From: Aradus depressus
Lineage: Eukaryota; Arthropoda; Insecta; Hemiptera; Aradidae
Direction of reading: 5' to 3'
DNA length: 64,000 bases
Assembly (NCBI GenBank): GCA_963662175.1
Contig: OY759221.1
Location: 17,450,027-17,514,026 of the forward strand
Below the pieces are notes generated by a model. That model searched no databases. It was not told the DNA's origin and was given only the letters and a program-made list of their open reading frames with translations. Both the position numbers and the translations under genes were made by a program. Positions 52,610 to 62,087 of this stretch are shown here, piece by piece. Within the stretch, counting starts at the first letter, position 1. Each line of letters begins with the position of its first letter.

Positions 52610-53001
52610 AAAATGTGATGAAGAAATTACATGGTTTTAAATAAAAAGGAATATAATTGAAATAATAAATATAATTAAATAATAAAATTATCACATTTCC
52701 TATAGAAATTATATATGGGCTTCTACTAAATTTTGATTTCTACAGTAATTTCTGAAAAGTGCCCTAAAAAATATCGAAAGTTCAAGACGTACAATTTTGA
52801 AGAAAGTGCACATTGGTAAAAAAAATTTCAATTAAATATTATTTCATTTGGATTTCTTCTAAATATAATAATGAGATGCCATCTTGTTTTTCTACATTTG
52901 CAAAAATGTTCAATCCAATCCAAAGGTATAAATTATCTTATTGGGTTCGCAGGGAAAATGAATCGCATAGAATAAGAGAACAAATATTTGGGTTTATTTT
53001 A
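52610..53001. other. No recognisable gene
   Basis: AT-rich and unassigned, up to the SINE-A target duplication. Confidence 0.35.
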
Positions 53002-53013
53002 CTTAACCTACAT

Positions 53014-53356
53014 GAGGGCGCCGGTAGCTCAGTGGTAAGCGTGCTTGACTTCTGAGCTCAAGAACGTGGGTTCGTAACCCGACCGAGGCCCTTAGTTTAT
53101 TTTATCTGGGAGGTAAAATAAACTTAAGCACGCCGTCCTTCGGATGGGACGTTAAGCGATGGTCCCGAGCCTGTACGAGGACAGGTACTCGTTAAAGACC
53201 CCTACCCTAGGTGAATAAAAATTTAGGGTAGACAAAATTTAGGACTCCCATAGTGGAGTCGGGCTCATGTCCACCAGAGTGACGAAAGAGCGCTCTGGTA
53301 GTAGGCGATATGACCTCGTAGTTAAAGCCCGGGCATGAGTCATAAAAAACCTAAAC
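53014..53356 (+). mobile_element. SINE-A, full length, 12-bp target duplication
   Basis: Complete head, body and AAACCTAAAC tail. CTTAACCTACAT flanks both sides (53002-53013 and 53357-53368). The target itself contains AACCTA, the tail pentamer, which may reflect tail-target base pairing at integration. Confidence 0.95.
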
Positions 53357-53544
53357 CTTAACCTACATTTTAAATTAAATCAAAATACCATTATAAAATA
53401 AAAAATCAAATTACTTACAAAAAATCTTACAAACTAATTTCTACATCTACTACAATCTCTTTTCTTTTTGAATATTGTGGCCATTCTTTAATTCAATATT
53501 ATTTTGGGCATATAAACATATAAATAAATAAAAGTACCATTGCG

Positions 53545-53830
53545 CATCGATGTTTTCCGAACCACCTGTTCCAAAAATGGAAAAAAATTGTATGTCTGTG
53601 TGTTTGTGAACTCCCAATAAAATGAATATATCGTCACGAAATTTTATATGTATATCCTCTAAGGACGACACCTATTGATTTTCAACGAAATTAGACTAAC
53701 TGAAGAAAGGGATTAGAGGGGAGGCTTAACACAAAATCGTATGGACACAAAAATATCGAAAACTTAATTGATTATTTCTTGATGGGGATGTACATAGCCG
53801 GTGATTCACAGATGATTTTTAGCTTTATTT
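53545..53830 (+). repeat. Rep-C, plus orientation
   Basis: ATGTTTTCCGAACCACCTG, GTCTGTGTGTTTGTGAACTC, AAGGACGACACCTATTGATT, GATGGGGATGTACATAGCCG, GTGATTCACAGATG. Confidence 0.72.
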
Positions 53831-54550
53831 TTGTTAACAAATATTATTGTTCAAAAGAAAGAAATTAAACACCTAAATTTTGGTGATCAAAATGATTTCT
53901 GAAGGAAATTAAATGACCCACAATCTGGCAGTCATTGTGTTAAATATGAATTGTTTAATGATGTTTGCAATAATTATTACAGTAGAGAGGATAAAGCTTG
54001 GTAATATGTCATTAGTGCTATTATTAAATTTTATTCAAAATCACCCTCTCATCCTCTTTTTAAACGTTTTATCTGAGTAAATTGCTATACAAATTTGACT
54101 CAGGGGAACGATTTTGAATACAGATAAATTAGTCTGATGTCGTATATCAGATGATTCAGCGCTTCCTGCCAAACTATTCAGGATTATCTCCGGTAGAAGG
54201 GGAGAGAAGAGAAGGATATACCCTGTGCCCTTCACCAAGATAACACAAACCCAGGCGTTGTCCTGATAAAGGGCTGCCCTAATCGGCCAGGGTCCAGTCA
54301 GCGCCCTGGCCAACCCCTCAATCATAGCTTTATAGTGGAGTTCATGTAATAGATCGTCTGTTTAGTCATATGTGTCCATGATTAGCAGATTATGACATCC
54401 AATTGTAGCTTCGAAGAAGGATTTCTCCCGTTTCATAACTCCCAGCCAATGGGATGAGTATCGAAAAGAAAATATCGATTTAAAAAAATATATATTAAGG
54501 CGTAGTCAAGGTCCACGCAGTAGATTTTCCGTGAAAACTTCTGGATAAAA
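53831..54550. other. No recognisable gene
   Basis: A minus open frame of 94 codons at 54041-54325 is rich in hydrophobic residues, but no domain is recognisable and no promoter or splice signal supports it. Confidence 0.3.
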
Positions 54551-54701
54551 TCATTTTTCATTTTCTTTTCGATGCTGCCATAGCTCTTGCATTTGCTCGG
54601 CACTAGACTTTTTAGGTTTTTTAAAATTCCTTTTGATGCGAGCTTTCCTCTGTTTTGAGTTTTCTATAATTCTGCGCATATTTACGTTTCACATGAGACA
54701 T
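54551..54701 (-). pseudogene. Small basic ORF with one frameshift
   Basis: From ATG at 54699-54701: MSHVKRKYAQNYRKLKTEE. A one-base shift then gives ARIKRNFKKPKKSSAEQMQE and LWQHRKENEK, stop at 54551. With the shift repaired it would be a continuous Lys/Arg-rich peptide of about 50 residues, reminiscent of basic N-termini of some transposon proteins. No confident family. Bases 54702-55280 are otherwise unassigned. Confidence 0.25.
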
Positions 54702-55282
54702 CTTTAATTTTTTTGCAATTTTTAATTTAATACAGATTTTTACATATATTTCGGCGAATATTTTTATTATATCACTTTGAGTTCTAGTAGTGCTCCTCAA
54801 GCTCTTTACAATGACACCCGAATCAACGTCCTATCTAAACGCGTTATCACGCTACACTAATTTTTAATTTTACACAACGCTAATTCGCAACAATCATCCG
54901 CCGGCGCCCACACTAGCCCTATAACATCACAGGTAAAACAAACACTGCACAACAAACACGTACATACATGCTCTATCCATTGTGACCTCAACCGTTGTTA
55001 TCGCATTATTAGTCTCGTAGTTATTATCGATTGAAATCTAACGGTATTTTGTAACACAAGAAAGTTTGACCGGCTATCACTGTGCTTAACGAGCGAATAG
55101 ACGTTTTCACGTCAATAATAAGGTTTCGTATACTTTTACTAGAATGTATTGTAATCGAGAGGAAATCTGAGATCGAGTTTTTAAGGTTATTAAGTTCGTT
55201 TCTTGAATTTTAATGTCTCTTGAACATGTTTTGGCCATGTTCTATGTGTGAATTTCTTATGAGGACACAGAAGTCTCTAAGT

Positions 55283-55500
55283 GGGGGCCATTGGCCGTGC
55301 GGGCTAGAGCGTAGGGCTTTGGTCGCATGGTTTCACCATGGTTTGCGGGTTCGAATCCCGTCCGGGAGTGAGTTTTATTTCGTAGATAGAACTCCCTCCC
55401 GGGGCCATGGATGTCGTAAATTATCTAGATAGCAACTTTACAAGAGATATGGCTAATATGCATCGTACATAAGGCCAAAAATAAAAAAATAAAAATAATA
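55283..55500 (+). mobile_element. SINE-B, best full-length copy
   Basis: Head GGCCGTGCGGGCTAGAGCGT, B box GGGTTCGAATCCC, body GTGAGTTTTATTTCGTAGAT, CCATGGATGTCGTAAATTAT, tail ATGCATCGTACATAAGGCC, then A-rich with ATAATAATAA. It defines the family, about 195 bp before the A-rich tail. Confidence 0.9.
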
Positions 55501-55549
55501 ATAATAAGTCTCCAAGTAAACTATTGATTATTAAATATATTGTTTTTGG

Positions 55550-55635
55550 TAGGAGAGTGCAAAAGTAGATAATTAATTCGTGTTGGGGAAATAAATTGCA
55601 GGTGATTCACCGAGGATTTTTTATTATTTCTCGCA
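55550..55635 (+). repeat. Rep-C end fragment
   Basis: AATTAATTCGTGTTGGGGAA, GGTGATTCACCGAGG. Only the last 80 bases are present. Bases 55636-56155 are unassigned. Confidence 0.6.
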
Positions 55636-56156
55636 TCGCACTTAATCAGCTTTGGTTAAAATAATACTACGCCAAATTACTCCCGGACAACACCGGTTAA
55701 CCTATCCGGTTAATCAATAAAATGTCAAGCATGTCAATGTACATCATAAATCCCCCTACAGTCGAAATGGTCTCTACCTCACATTTTTTTGTTTTAAGTT
55801 TGAATAAATTGTTCTTTTTTTTTTTTAATTCGGTTTAAATCCTGATTGAAAAAGAAGAAAAAAGGAATAAAATGAAAAATTAAATACAGAAAGGGATATT
55901 GCCGAACCTGACTATATATAAAAGATTGCCTTTCTGTCGTATAGAGACTAAAAATTTAATTTCCTGAATTCTACCAAAGCTCCCGTCTCTTGCCATTTGA
56001 AATTGTATATAATGAAAATGCTCTGCCAGCTGAGACATTCTTAGAGACTCGGGTCTTTCATAGGCTTGGATGGATATGATATTATTTTGTACTAGCAGGT
56101 TAGTAACTTTAGTTATCTGTCCAGATAGTTATTATGTCTAATCCTTTGTCTGTAAG

Positions 56157-56190
56157 TACAAGGTCATATCACCTACTACCAGAGCTACTA
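56157..56190 (-). mobile_element. SINE-A scrap
   Basis: AAGGTCATATCACCTACTAC then CAGAGCTACT: about 30 bases of the SINE-A body, directly before a LINE fragment. Confidence 0.5.
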
Positions 56191-56197
56191 CCTTTAC

Positions 56198-56720
56198 CAA
56201 ATGTTCCAATTCCAGTCCTTTGTCCACCAGAGGCACACTAGATCCCGTCCTTCAGATCTCTTCATCCCCTCCCATCGCTCCTCGGCCTTCCACAATTCAT
56301 TCCTTGTCCAGGCCTCCACTCTACAACTCCCTGCCTCCCCCAATCCGTCACTCTCCTTCCGTGGCTTCCTTCAAATCCTCACTATTCCAATTCCTCTTCA
56401 CTAAACAATCCACTCCCCTTTGATCTCTCCCCCGTATTCTCTAATTCGTCAACCTCAATTATCTAATCATTCAAATTACTTTTCCCTTTTTTTTCTCTCT
56501 CTTTTTTGTCATTCTCTATTTTTATTATATTTCTTTGATCATATTTCCTAAATTATTCGATCATGATAACATTCCTTTTTGGTTCATTTTATACATATAT
56601 ATATATTTTTATCATGCATTTATTTATTTATATTTTGACTATTTTTCTTTCTCTTCTCTCTCCTCACACTTTTCTATCTAGCCCCTACTGTCTAAAATTA
56701 ATTTTATTTCAAACCTTGGC
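56198..56720 (+). pseudogene. CR1/L2-like LINE C-terminus and T-rich 3' UTR
   Basis: One frame gives HTRSRPSDLFIPSHRSSAFH, NSFLVQASTL. The next continues YNSLPPPIRHSPSVASFKSS, LFQFLF to about 56400. H.TRS...F.....R......SF...A..LYNSLP..IR.S.S..SFK..L is the standard last block of CR1/L2-type reverse transcriptases. The UTR ends with CTGTCTAAAATTAATTTTAT, also present at about 4275. Confidence 0.7.
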
Positions 56721-56746
56721 TGGTTTTTACCTCCCCCTTTAAGCTT

Positions 56747-56860
56747 TTTTACCTCCCAGATAAAAAAATCTATTGGCCTTGGCTGGGTCTTGAACCCACG
56801 ATCTTCAGCTCAGTAAGCAAGCTTGCATACCACTGAGCTACTGAGGCACCCTCTCTGTCC
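56747..56860 (-). mobile_element. SINE-A head fragment
   Basis: TTTTTACCTCCCAGATAA, GGGTCTTGAACCCACGATCT, GCATACCACTGAGCTACTGA. Only the tRNA-like head and start of the body remain. Confidence 0.8.
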
Positions 56861-56883
56861 AATTGGTATCTTTAAGTTATATG

Positions 56884-56952
56884 TAGTTATTGTGACACAT
56901 GTCCGAGCTTTAACTATGTCATATCGCCTACTACCAGAGCGCTCATCTAGGT
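56884..56952 (-). mobile_element. SINE-A 3' fragment
   Basis: TTATTGTGACACATGTCCGA, GCTTTAACTATGTCATATCG, CCTACTACCAGAGCGCTC. It lies on the wrong side of the head fragment to be the same copy. Confidence 0.7.
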
Positions 56953-56959
56953 TTATTCT

Positions 56960-57275
56960 CATATAGAGGGTTATGTAATCGATCAAAAATTCGTTTTAAA
57001 CGGAATTTCATGTTTTCCGACCTTCAGATTCCAATTATGAAAAAAAAAAATCCTCTGTTTTATGTGTGTGTGAACACGATAGAATGAATGAACACAAAAT
57101 TTCATACATGAATTCAAAACTTCATAGAGGTGAAACTTATTAATTTACAGCGGAATCAGCCGAAGGGAATGAAGATTCAGGGAAGAGGGCACAATTTAAA
57201 CCCTAATAACTGCCGACATAATGAATTTATCGACACAAAATTTAGTAATTGGATTTAGAAGCCCTATATCATTTA
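56960..57275 (+). repeat. Rep-C, plus orientation
   Basis: GGGTTATGTAATCGATCAAA, GGAATTTCATGTTTTCCGAC, GTGTGTGTGAACACGATAGA, ATAACTGCCGACATAATGAA, AAAATTTAGTAATTGG. Confidence 0.75.
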
Positions 57276-57284
57276 TTTTTTTGT

Positions 57285-57375
57285 TTATGTATATGTATGT
57301 TTAGATTCACTACCTGAGGATGGCAGTTAATTGCCGAAACTAGTTGTGGTATAAATAAAATATATTGTTGGACTG
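57285..57375 (+). repeat. Hammerhead-like core repeat (copy 1)
   Basis: TTGTTTATGTATATG, TTAGATTCACTACCTGAGGA, TGGCAGTTAATTGCCGAAAC, TAGTTGTGG. CTGAGGA at 57314-57320 is followed by T, a GGCA/TGCC stem and GAAA at 57336-57339. A second copy at 58040-58122 lacks CGAAACTAGTTGTGG. Confidence 0.55.
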
Positions 57376-57407
57376 ATACTTTATTACTTGTTTAATTATT
57401 TCTACTA

Positions 57408-57875
57408 GACAGTAGACTTACGTGGAACCCACATACACGACTTAAACGACAAGAACTGAATCGAAGATACGGACTGTTACGACGACTACTTGGACCAAAA
57501 TCGAAACTGACGACTAACAACTAACTAACGATTTACAAGACCATTATTCGTCCAATTTGGACTTACGGACTCGAACTTCTTTGGGGTACAGCTAAACAAT
57601 CCAACATCAATCGTATCCAAGCATTCCAGTCCAAACTCCTCCGACGAATTGTCAACGCTCCTTTCTTTGTCACCAATAAAGTCCTACACAGAGATCTCAG
57701 TATTACCATTGTCAATGAATTAATCAAATCCCGATTCCAATCATTCCACAGAAACCTTTCTTGCCATTCAAATCCTCTCGCACAAGACCTTTCCTTTCAT
57801 TCCCATCCTGACAATCCTCCCCGCCGCTTGAACAGGAGGTGGCCTCGCGATCTTCTCTCGGAGGATAGTGAATAA
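57408..57875 (+). pseudogene. Jockey-type RT C-terminus, family 5, one in-frame stop
   Basis: In one frame: DSRLTWNPHTRLKRQELNRR, YGLLRRLLGPKSKLTTNN, stop, LTIYKTIIRPIWTYGLELLW, GTAKQSNINRIQAFQSKLLR, RIVNAPFFVTNKVLHRDLSI, NPPRRLKRRWPRDLLSEDSE and stop at 57873-57875. Clear Jockey C-terminal half. Only one internal stop, so it is fairly well preserved. 3' UTR to about 58020 with A-rich end. Confidence 0.85.
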
Positions 57876-58039
57876 TGACAATTAACTTTCGAGGGAGTGT
57901 CAGCGCTGGCTGGCTTCTCCCATCAAGTGACGTTATATTTTTCCTTTTGACCACATATTTGCTTATTATGTATAGGTTAAGTGTATATAGATTGCAAATA
58001 GAATAAAAAAAATAAAATAATAATAATTTCTAAAGGAAG

Positions 58040-58122
58040 TTTTTATTTATTTTTTTTGTTTACATATGTTCGGATTCACTACCTGAGGATGGCAGTTAAT
58101 TGCAGAAAATATATTGTTGAGC
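58040..58122 (+). repeat. Hammerhead-like core repeat (copy 2)
   Basis: TTTGTTTACATATGTTCGGA, TTCACTACCTGAGGATGGCA, GTTAATTGCAGAAAATATAT, TGTTGAGC. It matches 57285-57375 with an internal deletion and is interrupted by SINE-A at its end. Confidence 0.55.
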
Positions 58123-58468
58123 GAGGGCGCCGGTAGCTCAGTGGTATGCGTGCTTGACTTCTGAGCTCAAGGTCGTGGGTTCGTAGCCCGACCGAGGCCC
58201 TTAGTTTATTTTATCTGGGAGGTAAAATAAACTTAAGCACGCCGTCCTTCGGATGGGACGTTAAGCGATGGTCCCGAGCCTGTACGATGTCAGGTACTCG
58301 TTAAAGACCCCTACCCTAGATGAATAAAAATTTAGGGTAGGCAAAATTTAGGACTCCCACAGTAGAGTCGGGCTCATTTCCACCAGAGTGACGAAAGAGC
58401 GCTCTGGTAGTAGGCGATATGACCTCGTAGTTAAAGCCCGGGCATGAGTCATAAAACCTAACCTAACC
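58123..58468 (+). mobile_element. SINE-A, full length, 13-bp target duplication
   Basis: Complete copy ending CCTAACCTAACC. TATATTGTTGAGC is duplicated at 58110-58122 and 58469-58481. One of the cleanest insertions in the window. Confidence 0.95.
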
Positions 58469-58482
58469 TATATTGTTGAGCC

Positions 58483-58798
58483 TACTAGCCACACGAACAT
58501 AACAAGATTACAAACATTCCAAAACAAAGTCCTCCGGATAGCGGTGAACGCACCCTGGTTTATCAGGAACACCCAAATCCATCGGGAACTGGGAGTTGCT
58601 CCTTTTGCAGCCCACATTGAGAAACTCACCCGAAGCTTCCGTCAAGGTCTGCCAGCCTGCTCTGGTGCGGTTCACTACAGTCTCGGCCAGCCTGTAGCTC
58701 GCAGGCTGCAACCAAGACTTTTTGTTTTAATTATATTTTCTTGTTTATTTCCCCATTTGTGTAAAGTACATATTTAGTACTGGTCCAAATAAAAATGT
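58483..58798 (+). pseudogene. Jockey-type C-terminal fragment, family 2 (copy b)
   Basis: TNITRLQTFQNKVLRIAVNA, then PWFIRNTQIHRELGVAPFAA, HIEKLTRSFRQGLPACSG, ending ARRLQPRLFVLII and an AATAAA at about 58787. Less damaged than the 27637 copy; both start at the same codon and end at AATAAA. Confidence 0.8.
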
Positions 58799-58831
58799 TT
58801 TTCTTTCTTCTATTGTTGAGCAGATGGTTTA

Positions 58832-59043
58832 TGAATAAAACAAACTTATTTTTTGAAATATTGTCTATTCCACTAAAGATATATATACATATAACTACCG
58901 GTTTCGGCTTTATACCATCGTCAGGTCTAGTTATGAGTGCATAACTAGACCTGACGATGGTATAAAGCCGAAACCGGTAGTTATATGTATATATATCTTT
59001 AGTGGAATAGACAATATTTCAAAAAAGAAGTTTGTTTTATTCA
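58832..59043. repeat. 212-bp near-perfect palindrome with hammerhead-like core
   Basis: Arms of 104 nt around the loop AGTG at 58936-58939, with one mismatch seen. Left landmarks GAATAAAACAAACTTATTTT, AATATTGTCTATTCCACTAA, ACTACCGGTTTCGGCTTTAT, ACCATCGTCAGGTCTAGTTA; the right arm is their complement. The right arm carries CTGACGA at 58951-58957, T, GGTATAAAGCC, then GAAA at 58970-58973. The outer part matches FB-E (AATATTGTCTATT.CAC). Confidence 0.93.
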
Positions 59044-59660
59044 TTTATTACAAGTTTCCACAATATGTCCGCCTTCCTCAACTTAGCAGATGGTTTATTA
59101 CTTATTTAACAAGTAAGTCCCCTACATCCGTCTATCAATTAATTAATTCTTTTAAAATTATCGTTTTTCTAGATACAATTTTTTCTATAACCCAAAACCT
59201 AATTCTCAACATAACAACCCTTACTCTTGTTTTCTTCACAGAAAGCCGGAAAAGATATAGAAAATAAACGTAGATATTAATTAAAATTGACTTTGTTTTT
59301 TTAAGTAAAAACCAGTTTTCATATAAACAAATATTTGAATTATATTCAACTGATCTGATGAATGTAGAACAAACATAATGGAAATATGTACAAATATTAA
59401 CTGTTGAGTTTTGTGAATACAGGTTACTGTTTTGTTGTTAACCAACATTCACAGGCTTCAATTAATTTATATTTTCGTGTTTACTGTTGATTTAGGTTTT
59501 CATTTCATAATATTAAATGTTAAAAATTCTAAACCTACATTTAGATATTTGAGAAATGAATGCTTGAATAATGATTTTAAATTGAACCATATTGCGCATC
59601 AGTAAATGAAGAGAAAATATCACAATTAATTAATCGATTAAACCTTGTGTTGATTCAAGC
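59044..59660. other. No recognisable gene
   Basis: AT-rich. GCAGATGGTTTAT occurs at 58821 and again at about 59094, bracketing the palindrome. Nothing coding. Confidence 0.35.
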
Positions 59661-59664
59661 GAAG

Positions 59665-60355
59665 TATTACTTTCCCAGTTATACGAAGTATAGGGGAAGT
59701 TACGTAATCAGTCTAAAATTCGAAGGAGGTTTTTCAACGGAATTTCATGTCTTCCGGGCTCCAGATTTCAAAATGAAAAAAAAAAATGTTCTTTGTGTGT
59801 GTAACTTTGAACACGATAACTCCCGTTATAATGAATCGACACAAATCTTATGTGTGTATCCAGAATTCTCTACGGACAACACCTACCAATTTTCAGCTAA
59901 ATTGGCAAAAGGGAAGGCTTAGCAGAAAAACTCTAATAACTGCCTTTGTAAAAAAAATGTATTGAGATGAAATTTCATATGTAAATTCAAAGCCCTCCCT
60001 ACTGATTTTCTTCCAAAATCGGCCAAAGGAAAGGGAGAGATTAGGGGGGGAGGCTCAGCAATAAAAAATTCTAATAGGGGAAGTTATGTAATCGATCAGA
60101 AATTCGATGCTGAGTTTTCAACGGAATTTCATGTTTTCCGACCCCCTGATTCCAAAAATGAAAACAAAAAAACATTTTGGTGTGTCTGTATGTATGTCTG
60201 TGAAACCGACAACTCCCGATAGAAGAAATGTTGAAAAAAATTTACATATGTAAATCCAAAGCTCTCTAAAGATCGACACCTATTGATTTTCATCCAAATC
60301 CTCTAACAACCATTGTAATGAATGTATTGACATGAAATTTCATATGTAAAAAGTA
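59665..60355 (+). repeat. Rep-C, two copies head to tail
   Basis: First copy 59665-60062: TACTTTCCCAGTTATACGAA, GTATAGGGGAAGTTACGTAA, TTTTTCAACGGAATTTCATG, ACGATAACTCCCGTTATAAT. Second 60073-60355: AGGGGAAGTTATGTAATCGA, ATTCGATGCTGAGTTTTCAA, CCGACCCCCTGATTCC, GATCGACACCTATTGATTTT. Both lack the final GGTGATTCAC block. Confidence 0.75.
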
Positions 60356-60890
60356 AGAAGTAATATTTTATTTCTTTGATAATATTATTGGTTGTGATTA
60401 AAGACGTTACATTAATTGAAACTTTAGAAGTTGTTAAATTAATTTGGAGTGGAGGCCATACATTCAAATTAAATATAGTCTTGACTGGAATGTAACAGCT
60501 TGGCTACGAAACTAGCAGTTTTTGCTCGTAAAGGTACTTAAGCAGGATGTTTTGCATCTCTTCACTGCAACTGACGTGAAATTATGCTCTAGCACCATAC
60601 CCACTAAATATTCCCTAGTATTTTATGATTATATTCATGAGTCAAATGGTATCTCATTTCACACGCTATAAGGTATTATAGTTGTAGGGGGGTTTAACTC
60701 ATAGATTAAAGATAATAAAGAGTTTATTAACAAATTCACAATTACGTTCACCACACAGTTAACACTACTATAACCTCCTTCCACCGGTGCCTATATCAAC
60801 TACATTCCTTTTTCTTTATAAACAAAAGCAAAACCTTTTGACTGGTTATAATCAAAACAATTACATAATATTTTAAGATTTCAAATATAA
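60356..60890. other. No recognisable gene
   Basis: Unassigned. Contains TGTAGGGGGG at 60683 and, on the minus strand, AATAAA near 60720, which might belong to the 3' end of an LTR element reading leftwards (see 61066-61175). Confidence 0.3.
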
Positions 60891-61035
60891 CTGAATCTAC
60901 TCAAAATAAACAATTCAAAACTTTTTAAACAAAATAAATAAATAAATAACTCAAAATAAACAGTTCAAACTCTTTGAACCAAAATAATTAAATAACTCAA
61001 AATAAACAGTTACAAAACTCTTTTATTTATCAACT
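60890..61035. repeat. Imperfect tandem repeat, ACTCAAAATAAACAGTT
   Basis: Three to four diverged copies of a roughly 50-base unit containing CTCAAAATAAACA, TTCAAA and CTCTTTGAAC, in A-rich DNA. Confidence 0.55.
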
Positions 61036-61065
61036 CAAATTACTAATCAAATGAATTTACTCTAA

Positions 61066-61175
61066 ATTTTCAAAATATTCGTTATATTCATCACCAGTCA
61101 ACATCCTTCCTCTCTTCTTCTTATCCAGGTCTGCTCTATTCCGTACAATTCTTGATCCAAATCCAGGTTTTACTT
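61066..61175 (-). pseudogene. Short C-terminal ORF fragment, family unknown
   Basis: The minus strand reads VKPGFGSRIVRNRADLDKKK, RGRMLTGDEYNEYFENLE and stops. The composition looks coding (charged, no low complexity), but a stop precedes it and an FB-E copy begins just upstream. It resembles the tail of a retroelement polyprotein only in a general way; no family is claimed. Confidence 0.25.
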
Positions 61176-61214
61176 ATGTTTCCAGATGGCAATATTTAAA
61201 AAAAAAACACTTTT

Positions 61215-62040
61215 TCTTTATATTTTTTAGTTAAATGTTTTTTTTTTATATATATTATCTATTTCACAAAATATATAGGAGTATTTTCGGTATTTTTAGC
61301 ATCTTCAGCCACGACTCAACGATTACTGAGTGTTTAACAAATACTGTATTTGTTAAGTCGTGGCTGATGATCAGTGCCGGATTAAGACTATTCGATGCTC
61401 TAAGCATTCTGAGCTCATGGTGCCCCCACCTCATTATTGATATCATTAATGGCTTACTTATGTTGGCAAGTTCAATACTAAAGCTCGATTGAACAAAACG
61501 AAGACAAAACTAATTAAGCGAGAAAATAAGGAAATCAATTTTTTCAAAATTAATTTATTAAAACATTAAATTTCTCTTTCGTCCAAATGCGGCATTTATC
61601 ATATCCGTGCACTTCTTCGTCAGATACTTCTTCTTCCTCAGTATCATCATAATCAGGATTTGATATTTGGTCTTCTATCCGAAGTTTACGGCAGGGTATG
61701 AAAAACATTATGCAACCTATAAATGTTTTTATATTTAACATATTACTTCCATTTTTAATTTAAAATGATAGCAGATTTACGAGAAAATAAAAATAAAAAT
61801 TGAGAAATAAATAGGTAACTATTTGAATAAATAACTATTTCAAAAATAGAATTGTGGGCTTGGTGCCCCCGAGACGTCATGCACTAAACAATGGCTTAGT
61901 TTGCTTATAGGTTAATCCGGCACTGCTGAAGATGGTAGCATTACCGAAAGTACTCCCATATATTTTGTGAAATAGACAATATTTTTCCTTAATTGTTTCA
62001 CAATATCTCCGCAAAAATGTTAAGTATCACAATTATTTAA
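61215..62040. repeat. FB-E copy split by an hAT element
   Basis: Left part 61215-61371: ATTATCTATTTCACAAAATA, TATAGGAGTATTTTCGGTAT, CATCTTCAGCCACGACTCAA, then the return arm TTGTTAAGTCGTGGCTGATG. Right part 61926-62040: CTGAAGATGGTAGCATTACC, GAAAGTACTCCCATATATTT, TGTGAAATAGACAATATTTT. Without the insert this is a complete foldback with both arms. Confidence 0.85.
61372..61925. mobile_element. hAT-type non-autonomous element, 554 bp
   Basis: Ends CAGTGCCGGATTAA and TTAATCCGGCACTG form exact 14-bp inverted termini. Flanking 8-mers CTGATGAT (61364-61371) and CTGAAGAT (61926-61933) agree at 7 of 8 positions, as for an aged 8-bp hAT duplication. A minus-strand frame inside (61550-61741) is acidic (DYDDTEEEEVSDEE) with no transposase motif. 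Confidence 0.85.
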
Positions 62041-62087
62041 CTAGTTATTATATAATAAGTTAAGTCCTGCTATTGGTACCTCTATCT

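Noticed and set aside
57724..57954. Minus-strand 76-codon ORF
   Set aside because: It is the antisense shadow of the Jockey RT fragment 57408-57875, whose plus-strand peptide matches a known family.
58832..59043. microRNA precursor
   Set aside because: The arms are 104 nt and almost perfectly paired, unlike animal pre-miRNAs, and the arms belong to a repeat family. A hairpin-siRNA source remains possible.
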